Shown here: piece by piece, positions 25,254 to 34,454 of the stretch
How the letters are laid out: the number at the start of each line of letters is the position of its first letter
Position numbering within the stretch: the first letter of the stretch is position 1
Assembly (NCBI RefSeq): GCF_036409475.1
Contig: NZ_JAYRCK010000017.1
Coordinates: 51,753 to 115,752, forward strand
Reading direction: 5' to 3'
From: Scandinavium sp036409475
GTDB taxonomy: Bacteria; Pseudomonadota; Gammaproteobacteria; Enterobacterales; Enterobacteriaceae
Length of the DNA: 64,000 nt
The notes under the pieces: model-generated
Database searches by the model: none
Seen by the model: the letters and a program-made list of their open reading frames with translations, nothing else
Told to the model about the DNA's origin: nothing
Program-made: the position numbers and the translations under genes

Positions 25254-26482
25254 TTACTCTGCCGAAACTTGTCGTCAGCGATACTGACCTCACCGCCGCC
25301 TCCGGTCTGACAGGCAAAACCAGCGATACCGGCGGCACGGCGCAGGACTTTTTCGCCCTGCTGGCAGGCGCGATGTCCGGGAAAACCGCCAAAGACGGCA
25401 AAACCCCATTGACGCTGGCCGATTTGCAGGAAGCCAGCCAAAAACTGCCGCAGGGCGAAGCCAAAACGACGCTCAGCAACCTGTTGGGCCAACTTCAGGA
25501 CGACAACGCGACCAAAGCCGATGTGACCACGCTCAGCGATGCGCAGTCTGTCCTTAGCGCATTAACGCCGGAAGTGAAGAACGATGTGCTGAAACAGCTC
25601 GGCAAAGATCTCCAGAAAGACGACGACAAACCGAGCCTGAACGACGAAGAGATGGCCGGATTAAGCGCGCTGATGGCGATGCTGCCGCATGTTGCTACGC
25701 CAACCGCTGCGGTGCCTGCGGGTGAAACTGTGTCCGTCACAGGCGCAGATCGTAAAGACGGCCCGGCAACGCTTGCGGGCTTGCTGACGACAAATGCAGA
25801 AACCACCAGCCCACACGGAAAAACCAGCGGTAAAGAATTTGCTCTGCCTCAGGCTGTGCACGGGCAAACTACTGCCGCAACTGACGATGCCACTCTTAAT
25901 CAGGCCACACCGCTGACAATGGTGGCGGCGGCGAAAGCCGATACTGACAGCAATATTTCTGCCGCCACGCCAACAGTCAACGTTGCGCCGGTTATCAGTA
26001 ACGCTACCGCAACCGTCAACACGCATCCGGTGGTCACTGTGAACTCTCAGCTTGGCACGCCGGAGTGGCAGCAAAACGTCAGCCAGCACATTACGCTGTT
26101 CACCCGCCAGGGCCAGCAAACCGCCGAGCTGAAGCTGCATCCGGAGAATTTAGGCCAGGTGAGTATCACCCTGAAATTGGACGACAACCAGGCGCAAATT
26201 CAGATGGTGTCCCCGCACAGCCACGTGCGCGCCGCGCTGGAAGCCGCTATTCCCACGCTGCGCACCCAGTTGGCCGATAACGGCATTCAACTGGCGCAAA
26301 GCAACGTCAGCAGCGAAAGCTTTGCCGGGCAGCAACAGCAGCAATCGGCCTTTGGTCAGTCATCTTCACAACGTTCTGCTGAAGGTGGCGCGTTAAGTGC
26401 CGATGATGAAGAGACTCTGGCTGTGCCTGCCAGCCTGCAATCACAGGCGCGTGGCAACGGGATCGTCGACATCTTCGCCTAA
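25250..26482 (+). CDS. fliK: Flagellar hook-length control protein FliK
   Basis: FliK (410 aa) measures hook length and switches export from hook to filament substrates. The N-terminal ruler half is Thr/Ala/Asp-rich and weakly conserved. The C-terminal substrate-switch domain is recognisable (ELKLHPENLGQVSITLKLDDNQAQIQMVSPH). Last gene of the fliF-K operon. Confidence 0.94.
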   Translation: MITLPKLVVSDTDLTAASGLTGKTSDTGGTAQDFFALLAGAMSGKTAKDGKTPLTLADLQEASQKLPQGEAKTTLSNLLGQLQDDNATKADVTTLSDAQSVLSALTPEVKNDVLKQLGKDLQKDDDKPSLNDEEMAGLSALMAMLPHVATPTAAVPAGETVSVTGADRKDGPATLAGLLTTNAETTSPHGKTSGKEFALPQAVHGQTTAATDDATLNQATPLTMVAAAKADTDSNISAATPTVNVAPVISNATATVNTHPVVTVNSQLGTPEWQQNVSQHITLFTRQGQQTAELKLHPENLGQVSITLKLDDNQAQIQMVSPHSHVRAALEAAIPTLRTQLADNGIQLAQSNVSSESFAGQQQQQSAFGQSSSQRSAEGGALSADDEETLAVPASLQSQARGNGIVDIFA

Positions 26483-26586
26483 CGCCAGAGGTAGCATGAT
26501 TATTCCCGTCTTTTCCGCCCTTTGAGCGTGACTTAAGTCGGGATAATCACCCTTAAAGCTGCACCGAAACAGGAAATGAGTATCAG

Positions 26587-27054
26587 ATGACTGACACCGC
26601 GATCGCGAAAAAAAGCAAACGCTCAATCTGGATCCCACTGCTGGTGCTGGTGACGCTCGCGGCCTGCGCGACCGCGGGCTATAGTTACTGGCGACTGCAG
26701 CAGCAACCCTCCGCGGATGCCAAAAAAGAGGTTCCGCCACCGCCAGCCCCGGTATTCTGGGCGCTGGATACGTTCACGGTTAACCTCGGCGATGCCGATC
26801 GCGTGCTCTATATCGGGATAACGCTGCGTCTGAAGGATGAAGCGACCCGCTCGCGTCTGAATGAATATCTGCCGGAAGTGCGCAGCCGCCTGCTGCTGCT
26901 GTTCTCCCGTCAGGATGCGGCAAAACTGGCGACCGATACCGGGAAACAAGACCTGGTGAATGCCATCAAACAGACACTTGCTCCACCGTTGGTGGCGGGC
27001 CAACCGAAGCAGGAAGTGACTGACGTGCTGTATACAGCTTTCATTCTGCGGTAA
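26587..27054 (+). CDS. fliL: Flagellar basal body-associated protein FliL
   Basis: FliL (155 aa) has one N-terminal membrane helix (IWIPLLVLVTLAACATAGYSYW) and a periplasmic stomatin-like domain (FTVNLGDADRVLYIGITLRL) that rings stator units. It opens the fliLMNOPQR operon after a 104-bp gap, so a promoter is likely there. The stop is 4 bp before fliM. Confidence 0.95.
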   Translation: MTDTAIAKKSKRSIWIPLLVLVTLAACATAGYSYWRLQQQPSADAKKEVPPPPAPVFWALDTFTVNLGDADRVLYIGITLRLKDEATRSRLNEYLPEVRSRLLLLFSRQDAAKLATDTGKQDLVNAIKQTLAPPLVAGQPKQEVTDVLYTAFILR

Positions 27055-27058
27055 TCCC

Positions 27059-28063
27059 ATGGGCGACAGTATTCTTTCTCAGGCCGAAATTGATGCGCTG
27101 CTGAACGGCGACAGCGAGAAAAGTGACGAACCGCAACCCGGCGCCACTGGCGACAGTGACATTCGTCCCTATGATCCTAATACCCAGCGTCGCGTGGTGC
27201 GCGAGCGTCTGCAGGCGCTGGAAATCATCAACGAGCGTTTTGCTCGTCAGTTCCGTATGGGCCTGTTCAACCTGCTGCGTCGTAGCCCGGATATCACCGT
27301 GGGCGCGATCCGCATTCAGCCCTACCACGAATTTGCCCGCAACCTGCCGGTGCCGACCAACCTGAACCTGATCCACCTGAAACCGCTGCGCGGGACCGGG
27401 CTGTTCGTGTTCTCGCCAAGCCTGGTGTTTATTGCGGTCGATAACCTGTTTGGCGGCGATGGGCGTTTCCCGACCAAAGTCGAAGGCCGCGAATTTACCC
27501 ATACCGAACAGCGCGTGATTAACCGCATGCTGAAACTGGCGCTGGAAGGCTACAGCGATGCGTGGAAAGCGATTAACCCGCTGGAAGTGGAATATGTCCG
27601 TTCCGAGATGCAGGTGAAATTTACCAATATCACCACCTCGCCGAACGACATCGTGGTCAATACCCCGTTCCATGTTGAGATTGGCAACCTGACAGGTGAA
27701 TTCAATATCTGTCTGCCGTTCAGCATGATTGAACCGCTGCGCGAGTTGTTGGTGAACCCACCTCTGGAGAACTCCCGCAGTGAAGACCAGAACTGGCGCG
27801 AAAACCTGGTGCGCCAGGTTCAGCACTCAGAACTGGAGCTGGTGGCGAATTTCGCCGACATCTCCCTGCGTCTTTCCCAAATATTAAAACTCCAACCCGG
27901 TGACGTGCTGCCGATTGATAAACCGGATCGCATTATTGCCCATGTGGACGGCGTCCCGGTATTGACCAGCCAGTACGGCACGGTGAACGGTCAATACGCA
28001 CTACGCGTTGAGCACCTGATTAACCCGATTTTGAACTCGCTGAATGAGGAACAGCCCAAATGA
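27059..28063 (+). CDS. fliM: Flagellar motor switch protein FliM
   Basis: FliM (334 aa) is the CheY-P target of the C ring. The N-terminal CheY-binding peptide (LSQAEIDALLNGD) is intact, followed by the CheC-like middle domain and the SpoA-type C-terminal domain. The FliG-binding GGxG-type turn reads LFGGDGRFP. It overlaps fliN by 4 bp. Confidence 0.97.
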   Translation: MGDSILSQAEIDALLNGDSEKSDEPQPGATGDSDIRPYDPNTQRRVVRERLQALEIINERFARQFRMGLFNLLRRSPDITVGAIRIQPYHEFARNLPVPTNLNLIHLKPLRGTGLFVFSPSLVFIAVDNLFGGDGRFPTKVEGREFTHTEQRVINRMLKLALEGYSDAWKAINPLEVEYVRSEMQVKFTNITTSPNDIVVNTPFHVEIGNLTGEFNICLPFSMIEPLRELLVNPPLENSRSEDQNWRENLVRQVQHSELELVANFADISLRLSQILKLQPGDVLPIDKPDRIIAHVDGVPVLTSQYGTVNGQYALRVEHLINPILNSLNEEQPK

Positions 28064-28473
28064 GTGATATGAATAATCCGTCCGATGAAAACAGCGGTGC
28101 AATGGACGATCTGTGGGCTGAAGCGTTGGGCGAGCAGAAATCAGCAAGCGGCAAAAGCGCGGCTGATGCGGTATTCCAGCAGTTAGGCGGCGGTGATGTA
28201 AGCGGCACGCTGCAAGATATCGACCTGATTATGGATATCCCGGTCAAACTGACCGTGGAACTGGGCCGCACCCGCATGACCATCAAAGAGCTGCTGCGTC
28301 TGACGCAAGGCTCTGTGGTGTCTCTGGATGGTCTGGCGGGCGAGCCGCTCGATATTCTGATCAACGGCTACCTGATTGCTCAGGGTGAAGTCGTGGTCGT
28401 TGCCGATAAGTACGGCGTACGCATCACCGACATCATCACCCCGTCCGAACGTATGCGTCGTTTGAGTCGCTAA
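28060..28473 (+). CDS. fliN: Flagellar motor switch protein FliN
   Basis: FliN (137 aa) forms the base of the C ring and docks FliH. Its C-terminal SpoA domain is conserved (IPVKLTVELGRTRMTIKELLRLTQGSVVSLDGLAGEPLDILING). The acidic N-terminus is variable. It follows fliM with a 4-bp overlap and precedes fliO by one base. Confidence 0.97.
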   Translation: MSDMNNPSDENSGAMDDLWAEALGEQKSASGKSAADAVFQQLGGGDVSGTLQDIDLIMDIPVKLTVELGRTRMTIKELLRLTQGSVVSLDGLAGEPLDILINGYLIAQGEVVVVADKYGVRITDIITPSERMRRLSR

Positions 28474-28474
28474 G

Positions 28475-28858
28475 ATGAAAACCCAGGCCAGTGTTTCTCA
28501 ACCTTCCGTGACCGCGAGTCCCTCTTCTCCGTTGATAGAAGTCAGCGGCGCGCTGCTGGGGATCATTCTGCTGATCCTGGCGGCGGCGTGGCTGGCGAAA
28601 CGCTTCGGCGTTAGCGGCGCGAGAAGCTCGGCCAGTAAAGAGTTGAAAGTCAGTGCCAGCGCTTCACTCGGCCAACGTGAGCGAGTGGTGATTGTCGACG
28701 TAGAAGACGCCCGGCTGGTGCTGGGTGTGACGGCCTCTCAGGTGACGTTGCTGCACAAATTGCCCCCGGCTCAGGTAGACCCTGACGCGCCAAAGTCTGA
28801 AGTGCCTGATTTTGCCTCACTGATGAAATCTGTTATCAAGCGCCCTGGGAGATCCTGA
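28475..28858 (+). CDS. fliO: Flagellar export component FliO
   Basis: FliO (127 aa) is a single-pass membrane protein that assists assembly of the FliP ring. A membrane helix (GALLGIILLILAAAWLAKRFG) is followed by a short cytoplasmic domain (LKVSASASLGQRERVVIVDVEDARLVLGVT). Its TGA overlaps the fliP ATG (TGATG). Confidence 0.93.
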   Translation: MKTQASVSQPSVTASPSSPLIEVSGALLGIILLILAAAWLAKRFGVSGARSSASKELKVSASASLGQRERVVIVDVEDARLVLGVTASQVTLLHKLPPAQVDPDAPKSEVPDFASLMKSVIKRPGRS

Positions 28859-29595
28859 TGCGTCGTGTGCTTTCCCTCTCGCTTGTCGCGCTGTGGCTGC
28901 TCTCGCCCGCGGCTTTTGCTCAACTGCCTGGGCTTGTCAGCCAGCCTCTGCCAAACGGGGGCCAAAGCTGGTCTCTGCCAGTGCAGACGCTGGTGTTTAT
29001 TACTTCTCTGACTTTCCTGCCCGCGATCATGCTGATGATGACCAGTTTTACGCGAATCATCATTGTATTTGGTCTTTTGCGCAGCGCTTTGGGCACCGCT
29101 TCCGCACCGCCAAACCAGGTACTGCTCGGGCTGGCGCTGTTTCTGACCTTTTTTATTATGTCGCCGGTTATCGACAAGATTTACAACGACGCCTATCAGC
29201 CGTTCAGTGAGGATAAAATCACGCTTGAACAGGCGATTGATAAAGGCTCGCAGCCGCTGCGTGAGTTTATGCTGCGCCAAACCCGCGAGGCCGATTTGGC
29301 CCTGTTTGCCCGTCTGGCCAACACCGCCCCCATTCAGGGGCCTGAAGCCGTGCCAATGCGCATTCTGCTGCCTGCTTATGTCACCAGCGAACTCAAAACG
29401 GCTTTCCAGATTGGCTTCACTATCTTTATTCCGTTCCTGATTATCGATTTGGTGGTCGCCAGCGTGTTGATGGCGCTGGGGATGATGATGGTGCCACCGG
29501 CCACCATTGCGCTGCCGTTCAAGCTGATGCTGTTTGTGCTGGTTGACGGTTGGCAGCTTCTGGTGGGATCGCTCGCCCAAAGTTTTTACAGTTAA
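28858..29595 (+). CDS. fliP: Flagellar export gate protein FliP
   Basis: FliP (245 aa) forms the core of the export gate with FliQ and FliR. It has a cleavable signal peptide (SLVALWLLSPAAFA) and the family segments TLVFITSLTFLPAIMLMMTSFTRIIIVFGLLRSALG and IPFLIIDLVVASVLMALGMMMVPP. Confidence 0.97.
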   Translation: MRRVLSLSLVALWLLSPAAFAQLPGLVSQPLPNGGQSWSLPVQTLVFITSLTFLPAIMLMMTSFTRIIIVFGLLRSALGTASAPPNQVLLGLALFLTFFIMSPVIDKIYNDAYQPFSEDKITLEQAIDKGSQPLREFMLRQTREADLALFARLANTAPIQGPEAVPMRILLPAYVTSELKTAFQIGFTIFIPFLIIDLVVASVLMALGMMMVPPATIALPFKLMLFVLVDGWQLLVGSLAQSFYS

Positions 29596-29604
29596 GGAAC
29601 GTCC

Positions 29605-29874
29605 ATGACCCCTGAATCGGTAATGATGCTGGGCACTGAGGCGATGAAAGTCGCGCTGGCGCTGGCTGCCCCGCTGCTGCTGGTGGCGTTAATCACCGGC
29701 CTGCTGATCAGTATTTTGCAGGCCGCGACGCAGATTAACGAAATGACCCTGTCGTTTATCCCGAAAATCATCGCCGTGTTTATCGCCATCATCGTGGCGG
29801 GCCCGTGGATGCTGAATCTGCTGCTGGATTACGTGCGCACGCTGTTCAACAACCTGCCGTACATCATCGGATAA
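29605..29874 (+). CDS. fliQ: Flagellar export gate protein FliQ
   Basis: FliQ (89 aa) is a two-helix membrane protein of the export gate. The first hairpin reads ALALAAPLLLVALITGLLISILQAATQINEMTL and the second IPKIIAVFIAIIVAGPWML, as in all SctS/FliQ proteins. It lies 9 bp after fliP. Confidence 0.96.
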   Translation: MTPESVMMLGTEAMKVALALAAPLLLVALITGLLISILQAATQINEMTLSFIPKIIAVFIAIIVAGPWMLNLLLDYVRTLFNNLPYIIG

Positions 29875-29879
29875 GCCCC

Positions 29880-30674
29880 ATGCTGCACGTCACCAGCGAC
29901 CAATGGCTGCACTGGTTAAGCCTCTATTTTTGGCCGCTGCTACGCGTGCTGGCGTTGATTTCCACCGCCCCTATTCTGAGCGAGTCCAGCGTGCCTAAGC
30001 GGGTAAAGCTTGGGCTTGGCATCATCATTACCTTTATCATCGCCCCAACGCTTCCCGCCACTGACGTGACGCTGTTTTCACCCAACGCGCTGTGGTTGGC
30101 AATGCAGCAGATCCTCATCGGCATTGCACTCGGGTTTACCATGCAGTTTGCCTTTGCCGCCGTGCGTTTTGCCGGGGAAGTGATTGGTCTGCAAATGGGC
30201 TTGTCCTTCGCGACCTTCGTTGACCCGAGCAGCCACCTGAGCATGCCGGTGCTGGCGAGGATCATGGATATGCTGGCGATGCTGCTGTTTCTGGTCTTTA
30301 ACGGCCATTTATGGCTCATTTCGCTGCTGGTCGATACGTTTCACACTCTGCCGATTGGCGGTAATCCACTTAACAGCAATGCGTTTATGGCGCTTGCGCG
30401 TGCCGGTGGGCTTATCTTCCTTAACGGCCTGATGCTGGCGCTGCCGATAATCACCCTGCTGCTGACCATTAACCTCGCGCTGGGGATGCTCAACCGTATG
30501 GCCCCCCAACTCTCCATCTTCGTGATTGGTTTCCCCATTACCCTGACTGTGGGTATTATTTTAATGGCAGCGTTAATGCCGCTAATTGCACCATTTTGTG
30601 AACACTTATTCAGCGAATTATTCGATCTATTAGCGGATATTATCAGTGAATTACCAAAGATAAGTTTCCCTTAG
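29880..30674 (+). CDS. fliR: Flagellar export gate protein FliR
   Basis: FliR (264 aa) is the single-copy SctT-type gate subunit with about six membrane helices. Conserved parts include LRVLALISTAPILSE, GLQMGLSFATFVDP and NRMAPQLSIFVIGFP. I start at MLHVTSDQW (ATG at 29880, 5 bp after fliQ) as in E. coli; the longer frame overlaps fliQ. Confidence 0.96.
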   Translation: MLHVTSDQWLHWLSLYFWPLLRVLALISTAPILSESSVPKRVKLGLGIIITFIIAPTLPATDVTLFSPNALWLAMQQILIGIALGFTMQFAFAAVRFAGEVIGLQMGLSFATFVDPSSHLSMPVLARIMDMLAMLLFLVFNGHLWLISLLVDTFHTLPIGGNPLNSNAFMALARAGGLIFLNGLMLALPIITLLLTINLALGMLNRMAPQLSIFVIGFPITLTVGIILMAALMPLIAPFCEHLFSELFDLLADIISELPKISFP

Positions 30675-30691
30675 AAATAACAAGGGCATCC

Positions 30692-30705
30692 TAAGGTTAG
30701 TCTTA
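30692..30705. promoter_or_regulatory. Candidate RcsAB box upstream of rcsA
   Basis: TAAGGTTAGTCTTA resembles the RcsAB consensus TAAGAATATTCTTA with its two half sites intact. It sits in the 284-bp fliR-rcsA gap, about 254 bp before rcsA, and would allow the autoregulation known for rcsA. Confidence 0.5.
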
Positions 30706-30958
30706 AATATAAGCATTAAAAACGTCGATCAGCATAACGCTGACGCGGATGAATTGTTTTTACCTCTTTCACACATCATAACATTTACTTTACTTTAAGA
30801 TGTTTCCTGGCAAATTATAGATAACTTTCCGGGATAGTTGAGGTCGCCTGATTGTTTTCCCTTTGCTCTTTGTAAGTTCAGGTTAAACGTTCTCTGACAA
30901 TTAAGAAGCAGTCGGGCTATGGAGTTAATTATCGTTACGCATTGAGTGAGGGTATGCC

Positions 30959-31582
30959 ATGTCAACGATTATTATGGATCTATGCAGTTACACCCGGCTT
31001 GGGTTGACCGGGTACCTGACCAGCCGGGGGATCAAGAAGCGCGATATTGGCGATATTGAGACCATCAGTGAGCTTGAAGCGGCCTGCGAAACACTGCAAC
31101 CGTCTGTCGTGTTCATTAATGAAGACTGCTTTATCCACGATACACAAAGCAGTCAGCATATTAAGCAGATCATTAATCAACACCCCAGGACACTGTTCAT
31201 CGTATTTATGGCTATCGCCAACGTCCATTTCGATGAGTATTTGCTGGTCAGAGATAATCTGCTAATAAGTTCCAAATCGATTAAACCAGAATCACTGGAC
31301 GATATTCTGGCTGATTACCTGCAAAAGATAAGTCGCAATGTTAGTAAGATTAACATTCCCACTTTATCGTTAAGCAGAACTGAATCAAGCATGCTAAAAA
31401 TGTGGATGTCGGGACAAGGGACGATTCAGATATCCGACCAGATGAATATTAAGGCCAAAACGGTATCGTCACATAAAGGTAATATTAAAAAGAAAATAAA
31501 AACGCATAATAAGCAGGTTATTTATCATGTTGTTCGATTGACAGATAATGTCACCAGCGGGATTTACGTCAATATGCGCTAA
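30959..31582 (+). CDS. rcsA: Transcriptional activator RcsA
   Basis: RcsA (207 aa) pairs with RcsB to activate colanic-acid and other capsule genes, and is kept scarce by Lon. The N-terminus (STIIMDLCSYTRLGLTGYL) and the C-terminal LuxR-type helix-turn-helix (LSLSRTESSMLKMWMSGQGTIQISDQMNIKAKTVSSHKGNIKKKI) match the family. The receiver-like N-terminal domain lacks a phosphoacceptor, as known for RcsA. Confidence 0.96.
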   Translation: MSTIIMDLCSYTRLGLTGYLTSRGIKKRDIGDIETISELEAACETLQPSVVFINEDCFIHDTQSSQHIKQIINQHPRTLFIVFMAIANVHFDEYLLVRDNLLISSKSIKPESLDDILADYLQKISRNVSKINIPTLSLSRTESSMLKMWMSGQGTIQISDQMNIKAKTVSSHKGNIKKKIKTHNKQVIYHVVRLTDNVTSGIYVNMR

Positions 31583-31626
31583 TCGTTCGAGACTCACTGG
31601 CGGCACACCCGCCAGTGAAAAAAACC

Positions 31627-31815
31627 TTACTCGGCTTTCTCAACGAAAATGCCGTCAGCGTGCCCCACTTCATTAAAGAACCAGATGCCCATCGGGTAAT
31701 CTTCCAGCGACACCAGGTACATTATTCCTTCACTAAACTGTTCAACAGCCAGTACCACGCCTGGCCGACGCGGTCCGCCGTCCGTTTTGACCGTCACTCG
31801 ATCGTTCACCTGCAT
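31627..31815 (-). CDS. dsrB: DsrB protein
   Basis: A 62-aa basic/acidic small protein of unknown function beside rcsA. The start MQVNDRVTVKTDGGPRRPG matches E. coli DsrB; the 24 additional upstream codons have no support. It converges with rcsA. Confidence 0.93.
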   Translation of the reverse strand: MQVNDRVTVKTDGGPRRPGVVLAVEQFSEGIMYLVSLEDYPMGIWFFNEVGHADGIFVEKAE

Positions 31816-31945
31816 AACTTGTCTCCTGTCTTTTACTTCAGCCAGTGTAGAACAAAACCGCCCTGCTGGCAGCGTCCGGCACGCCAATTGGTGTTTTTAT
31901 CGACGGTCTATACTCAAAGGTGGATGACAGCAAGAGGACCCTGTG

Positions 31946-32173
31946 ATGAAAACCGCCAAAGAGTACAGTGATACAGCCAAACGCGAGGTGAACGTGGATG
32001 TCGATGCCCTGCTGGATGCCATCAACGAAATCAGTGAGAGCGAGGTTCACCGTGCCGGTGACGACCCTCACCATGTCAGCATTGACGGACGTGAGTACCA
32101 CACCTGGCGCGAACTGGCCGAAGCATTTGAACTCGATATTCATGACTTCAGCATTACCGAAGTGAACCGCTGA
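31946..32173 (+). CDS. yodD: Stress-related small protein YodD
   Basis: A 75-aa acidic protein reported as stress-induced in E. coli (family knowledge). The sequence MKTAKEYSDTAKREVNVDVD and the C-terminus LDIHDFSITEVNR match it. I use the second of two starts, at 31946. It converges with DsrA. Confidence 0.92.
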   Translation: MKTAKEYSDTAKREVNVDVDALLDAINEISESEVHRAGDDPHHVSIDGREYHTWRELAEAFELDIHDFSITEVNR

Positions 32174-32181
32174 ACGCAGGC

Positions 32182-32271
32182 AAAAAAAACCCGACCATGG
32201 AAGGGTCGGGGAGAAGCTTGCTGATGCAAGAAGCACGCGAAAATTCGTTACACCAGGAAATCTGATGTGGG
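32182..32271 (-). ncRNA. dsrA: DsrA small regulatory RNA
   Basis: The minus strand reads a DsrA homologue of about 90 nt. Stem-loop 1 contains ACATCAGATTTCCTGGTGT, then the rpoS/hns-pairing region AACGAATTTT..GTGCTTCTTGC. The terminator stem CCGACCC/GGGTCGG (mismatched tip) is followed by eight U (32189-32182). In E. coli DsrA promotes rpoS translation and represses hns with Hfq. A -10-like GATAAT lies just upstream (about 32278-32284). Position after yodD is as in E. coli, but the neighbouring yedP/mpgP gene is absent. Confidence 0.93.
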
Positions 32272-32411
32272 TAAAACATTATCCTCAATTTTTTTGTAAG
32301 ACAAGCATTATTCATAGATTTCGTGAATATATTCAGGATTATTCCTGCGTGATTTCCGTGATACGCCGGAACACGTTCCAGCGGCCCGGAAGGCTGGTGC
32401 GAAGGCCTTGA

Positions 32412-34115
32412 TTACTGGTTTTCTTCCTTGTCACAACAGCAGACCTGATTGCGGCCATTCTGCTTCGCGTAGTACAGGCGCTTATCGGCAACGGATTGCA
32501 GATATTCGATATCGTACAGCCCTTTGTCATCACTGCTGCTGACGCCAAGCGAGGCGCTGATACGCAGCGTCTCTCCTTTTGCGACAAGCATTTCGCGGCT
32601 GTTAATACGGGTACGGATGCGTTCCGCCAGCGCACAGGCATCCTCATGACTGGCACCCGGCAGCACAAGACAGAACTCTTCCCCGCCAACGCGCCCCGCA
32701 ATGTCGCCCTCTCGCACTTTGGCGCTAATCATCCCTGCCACATGAGCGAGCACTTTATCCCCGGCCTGATGGCCGAAGCGGTCATTGATGCTTTTGAAGA
32801 AATCGAGATCGAGCTGAACCACAGATATCGGCAAGCCCTGACGCTCACAACGCCTGGTTGCTTTCGCCGCCAGATCAAACAGCGTGCTGCGGTTGTACAA
32901 TCGCGTCAGGCCGTCGTGCCAGGCTTGCCACTGCAAAGAATCCTGCAAGGTGCTCATGTTAGTCACCATCCGGCGAATCACTCCCCACGAGAGCAGCAGC
33001 ATGGAGGTAAACAGCAGCCATAAAAGCCCCAGCGCGATGGAAATCGAGCCAAACTCGCCGCGAACGCCTTCATCGATGTGATGAATGCGCAACAACACGC
33101 CGTCATAATTTCGCAGCTTTTGCCAGTTGATATAGCTTGTCGAGAAGCGTAAACCGCCGCGAGTATCGTGCTCAAAAGCCTGAGCCAGCTGCGCTTTTTC
33201 CTGAGCGCTGAGCGGTTCTGACGCGACGCCACCCGGCGTAGATATCGCAATCAGATTCATTTGGTGGTTGTAAAGACGGTATTCCCCTTCCGTTTCACCC
33301 TCAGTGGACCTGGTCAGGAGTTGTTTGATTTGCGCCAAAGAGAATTCAATGGCCAGCACGCCATGCCAGATATTCTGGCTGTCTACCGGCAACGTCACGG
33401 CGACACGGCGTTGTTCACCCTCGGCGGTGTCCAGCATCCAGCTCAACCAACGAATACCACGCGTCGGATTATTCCTTTGCGACTGACTGGCAAACCACGG
33501 GCTGGTCACCAGCGCATAATACTGTTCGACGATGTCGTTGTTGTTTGCCACTGGGTTACTGGAGATAAAGAAACCGGCGCGAGAGACATACAGCAGTTGC
33601 TGAGTGACGCGTTTTAGCGAAGTAGAAAGGCGCAGCAAATAGCCGACTTCAAGCGTAGCGGTCAATTCATTGCCCAGCAGAGGGTTGTCGCGGGACAGTA
33701 TCGTTGAGTCATTCACAAACTCATCGGAGACGCCGTTTACCGGCAACGTGCGCCGGTTATCCAGCGAAATAGACCACTGATGCTGACCGCGCTTGCGATC
33801 AAACTCCTCGCTGGCGTTGCGCATCACCTCAAAAGCAAGCGGCGTCTTGAGAGCGGCTTCCATCCCGTTGCGGTAAAAAAGCAACCTGTCGACGTTAAGC
33901 TGGAACTGATTGTTAAGTTCGTGGGAGACGTTCTCCAGGGTGTTACGCTGGCTGGATATATAGGCGTCTTCCAGCACCACCACTTCACGCCAGGTGAGCA
34001 GCGTAGAGAACAAAAGGACGACAAAGAAACAGATGTTGACCACCCGCCCAGGACGGGTATGGCTGCTGAGCTGATTCAGCCAGCGAGGATTTTCCACTCG
34101 TGTTACGTGGGGCAC
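32412..34115 (-). CDS. dgcQ: Membrane diguanylate cyclase DgcQ
   Basis: DgcQ (YedQ) makes cyclic di-GMP and in E. coli supports cellulose regulation. The 567-aa protein has an N-terminal membrane helix (VVNICFFVVLLFSTLL), a large periplasmic CHASE7-like sensor domain, a second helix (ISIALGLLWLLFTSMLLLSWGV) and a GGDEF domain. The active loop is GGEEF, and the inhibitory site RxxD (REGD) lies five residues before it, so product feedback is likely. I use the GTG at 34115, which has AGGGAG 5 nt upstream; the longer ATG frame overlaps the yodC terminator. Confidence 0.94.
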   Translation of the reverse strand: MPHVTRVENPRWLNQLSSHTRPGRVVNICFFVVLLFSTLLTWREVVVLEDAYISSQRNTLENVSHELNNQFQLNVDRLLFYRNGMEAALKTPLAFEVMRNASEEFDRKRGQHQWSISLDNRRTLPVNGVSDEFVNDSTILSRDNPLLGNELTATLEVGYLLRLSTSLKRVTQQLLYVSRAGFFISSNPVANNNDIVEQYYALVTSPWFASQSQRNNPTRGIRWLSWMLDTAEGEQRRVAVTLPVDSQNIWHGVLAIEFSLAQIKQLLTRSTEGETEGEYRLYNHQMNLIAISTPGGVASEPLSAQEKAQLAQAFEHDTRGGLRFSTSYINWQKLRNYDGVLLRIHHIDEGVRGEFGSISIALGLLWLLFTSMLLLSWGVIRRMVTNMSTLQDSLQWQAWHDGLTRLYNRSTLFDLAAKATRRCERQGLPISVVQLDLDFFKSINDRFGHQAGDKVLAHVAGMISAKVREGDIAGRVGGEEFCLVLPGASHEDACALAERIRTRINSREMLVAKGETLRISASLGVSSSDDKGLYDIEYLQSVADKRLYYAKQNGRNQVCCCDKEENQ

Positions 34116-34157
34116 ACAAACTCCCTGAACATTCCCTGAAACCCATGACAGAACAGT

Positions 34158-34195
34158 AAAAACGCCCGGCGCGGGAGACCCATGCCGGGCGTGGT
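34158..34195 (-). terminator. Intrinsic terminator after yodC
   Basis: Stem GCCGGGCG (34184-34191) with CGCCCGGC (34163-34170) followed by GTTTTT on the minus strand, just after the yodC stop. Because dgcQ starts 40 bp further on, it may attenuate read-through from yodC. Confidence 0.8.
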
Positions 34196-34197
34196 CG

Positions 34198-34377
34198 TTA
34201 TGCCTCTTGCTGTGCCCGTCGGTCACCTGGCATCAGTTCGTCTTCGCGGAACGCTTCCCGTTTCACACCGAACCCATCATACCAGCGACACTCAACCATT
34301 CCGCTGGCATACCCGGTGACCACCATACGTGGCCCGCCACTTTTCGGCTTAACTTCATCACTGACCAAAAAGACCAT
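34198..34377 (-). CDS. yodC: YodC family small protein
   Basis: A 59-aa protein read from the minus strand: it starts MVFLVSDEVKPKSGGPRMVV, carries the core MVECRWYDGFGVKREAF and ends RRAQQEA. This is the DUF2158/YodC pattern; function is unknown. The ATG at 34377 has an AGGAGG site (revcomp of CCTCCT) a few bases upstream. It keeps the E. coli yedI-yodC-dgcQ order. Confidence 0.93.
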   Translation of the reverse strand: MVFLVSDEVKPKSGGPRMVVTGYASGMVECRWYDGFGVKREAFREDELMPGDRRAQQEA

Positions 34378-34454
34378 AACTGCCTCCTGTATCAGGGTGA
34401 AACTGTTTCACGATAGCCGAAGTTTTGCGGTTTTGCGTAATGGCTTAACAATAT

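Noticed and set aside
31594..31618. Strong hairpin after rcsA considered as a terminator
   Set aside because: The stem is followed by A on the plus strand and preceded by T on the minus strand, so it lacks a U tract in either direction.
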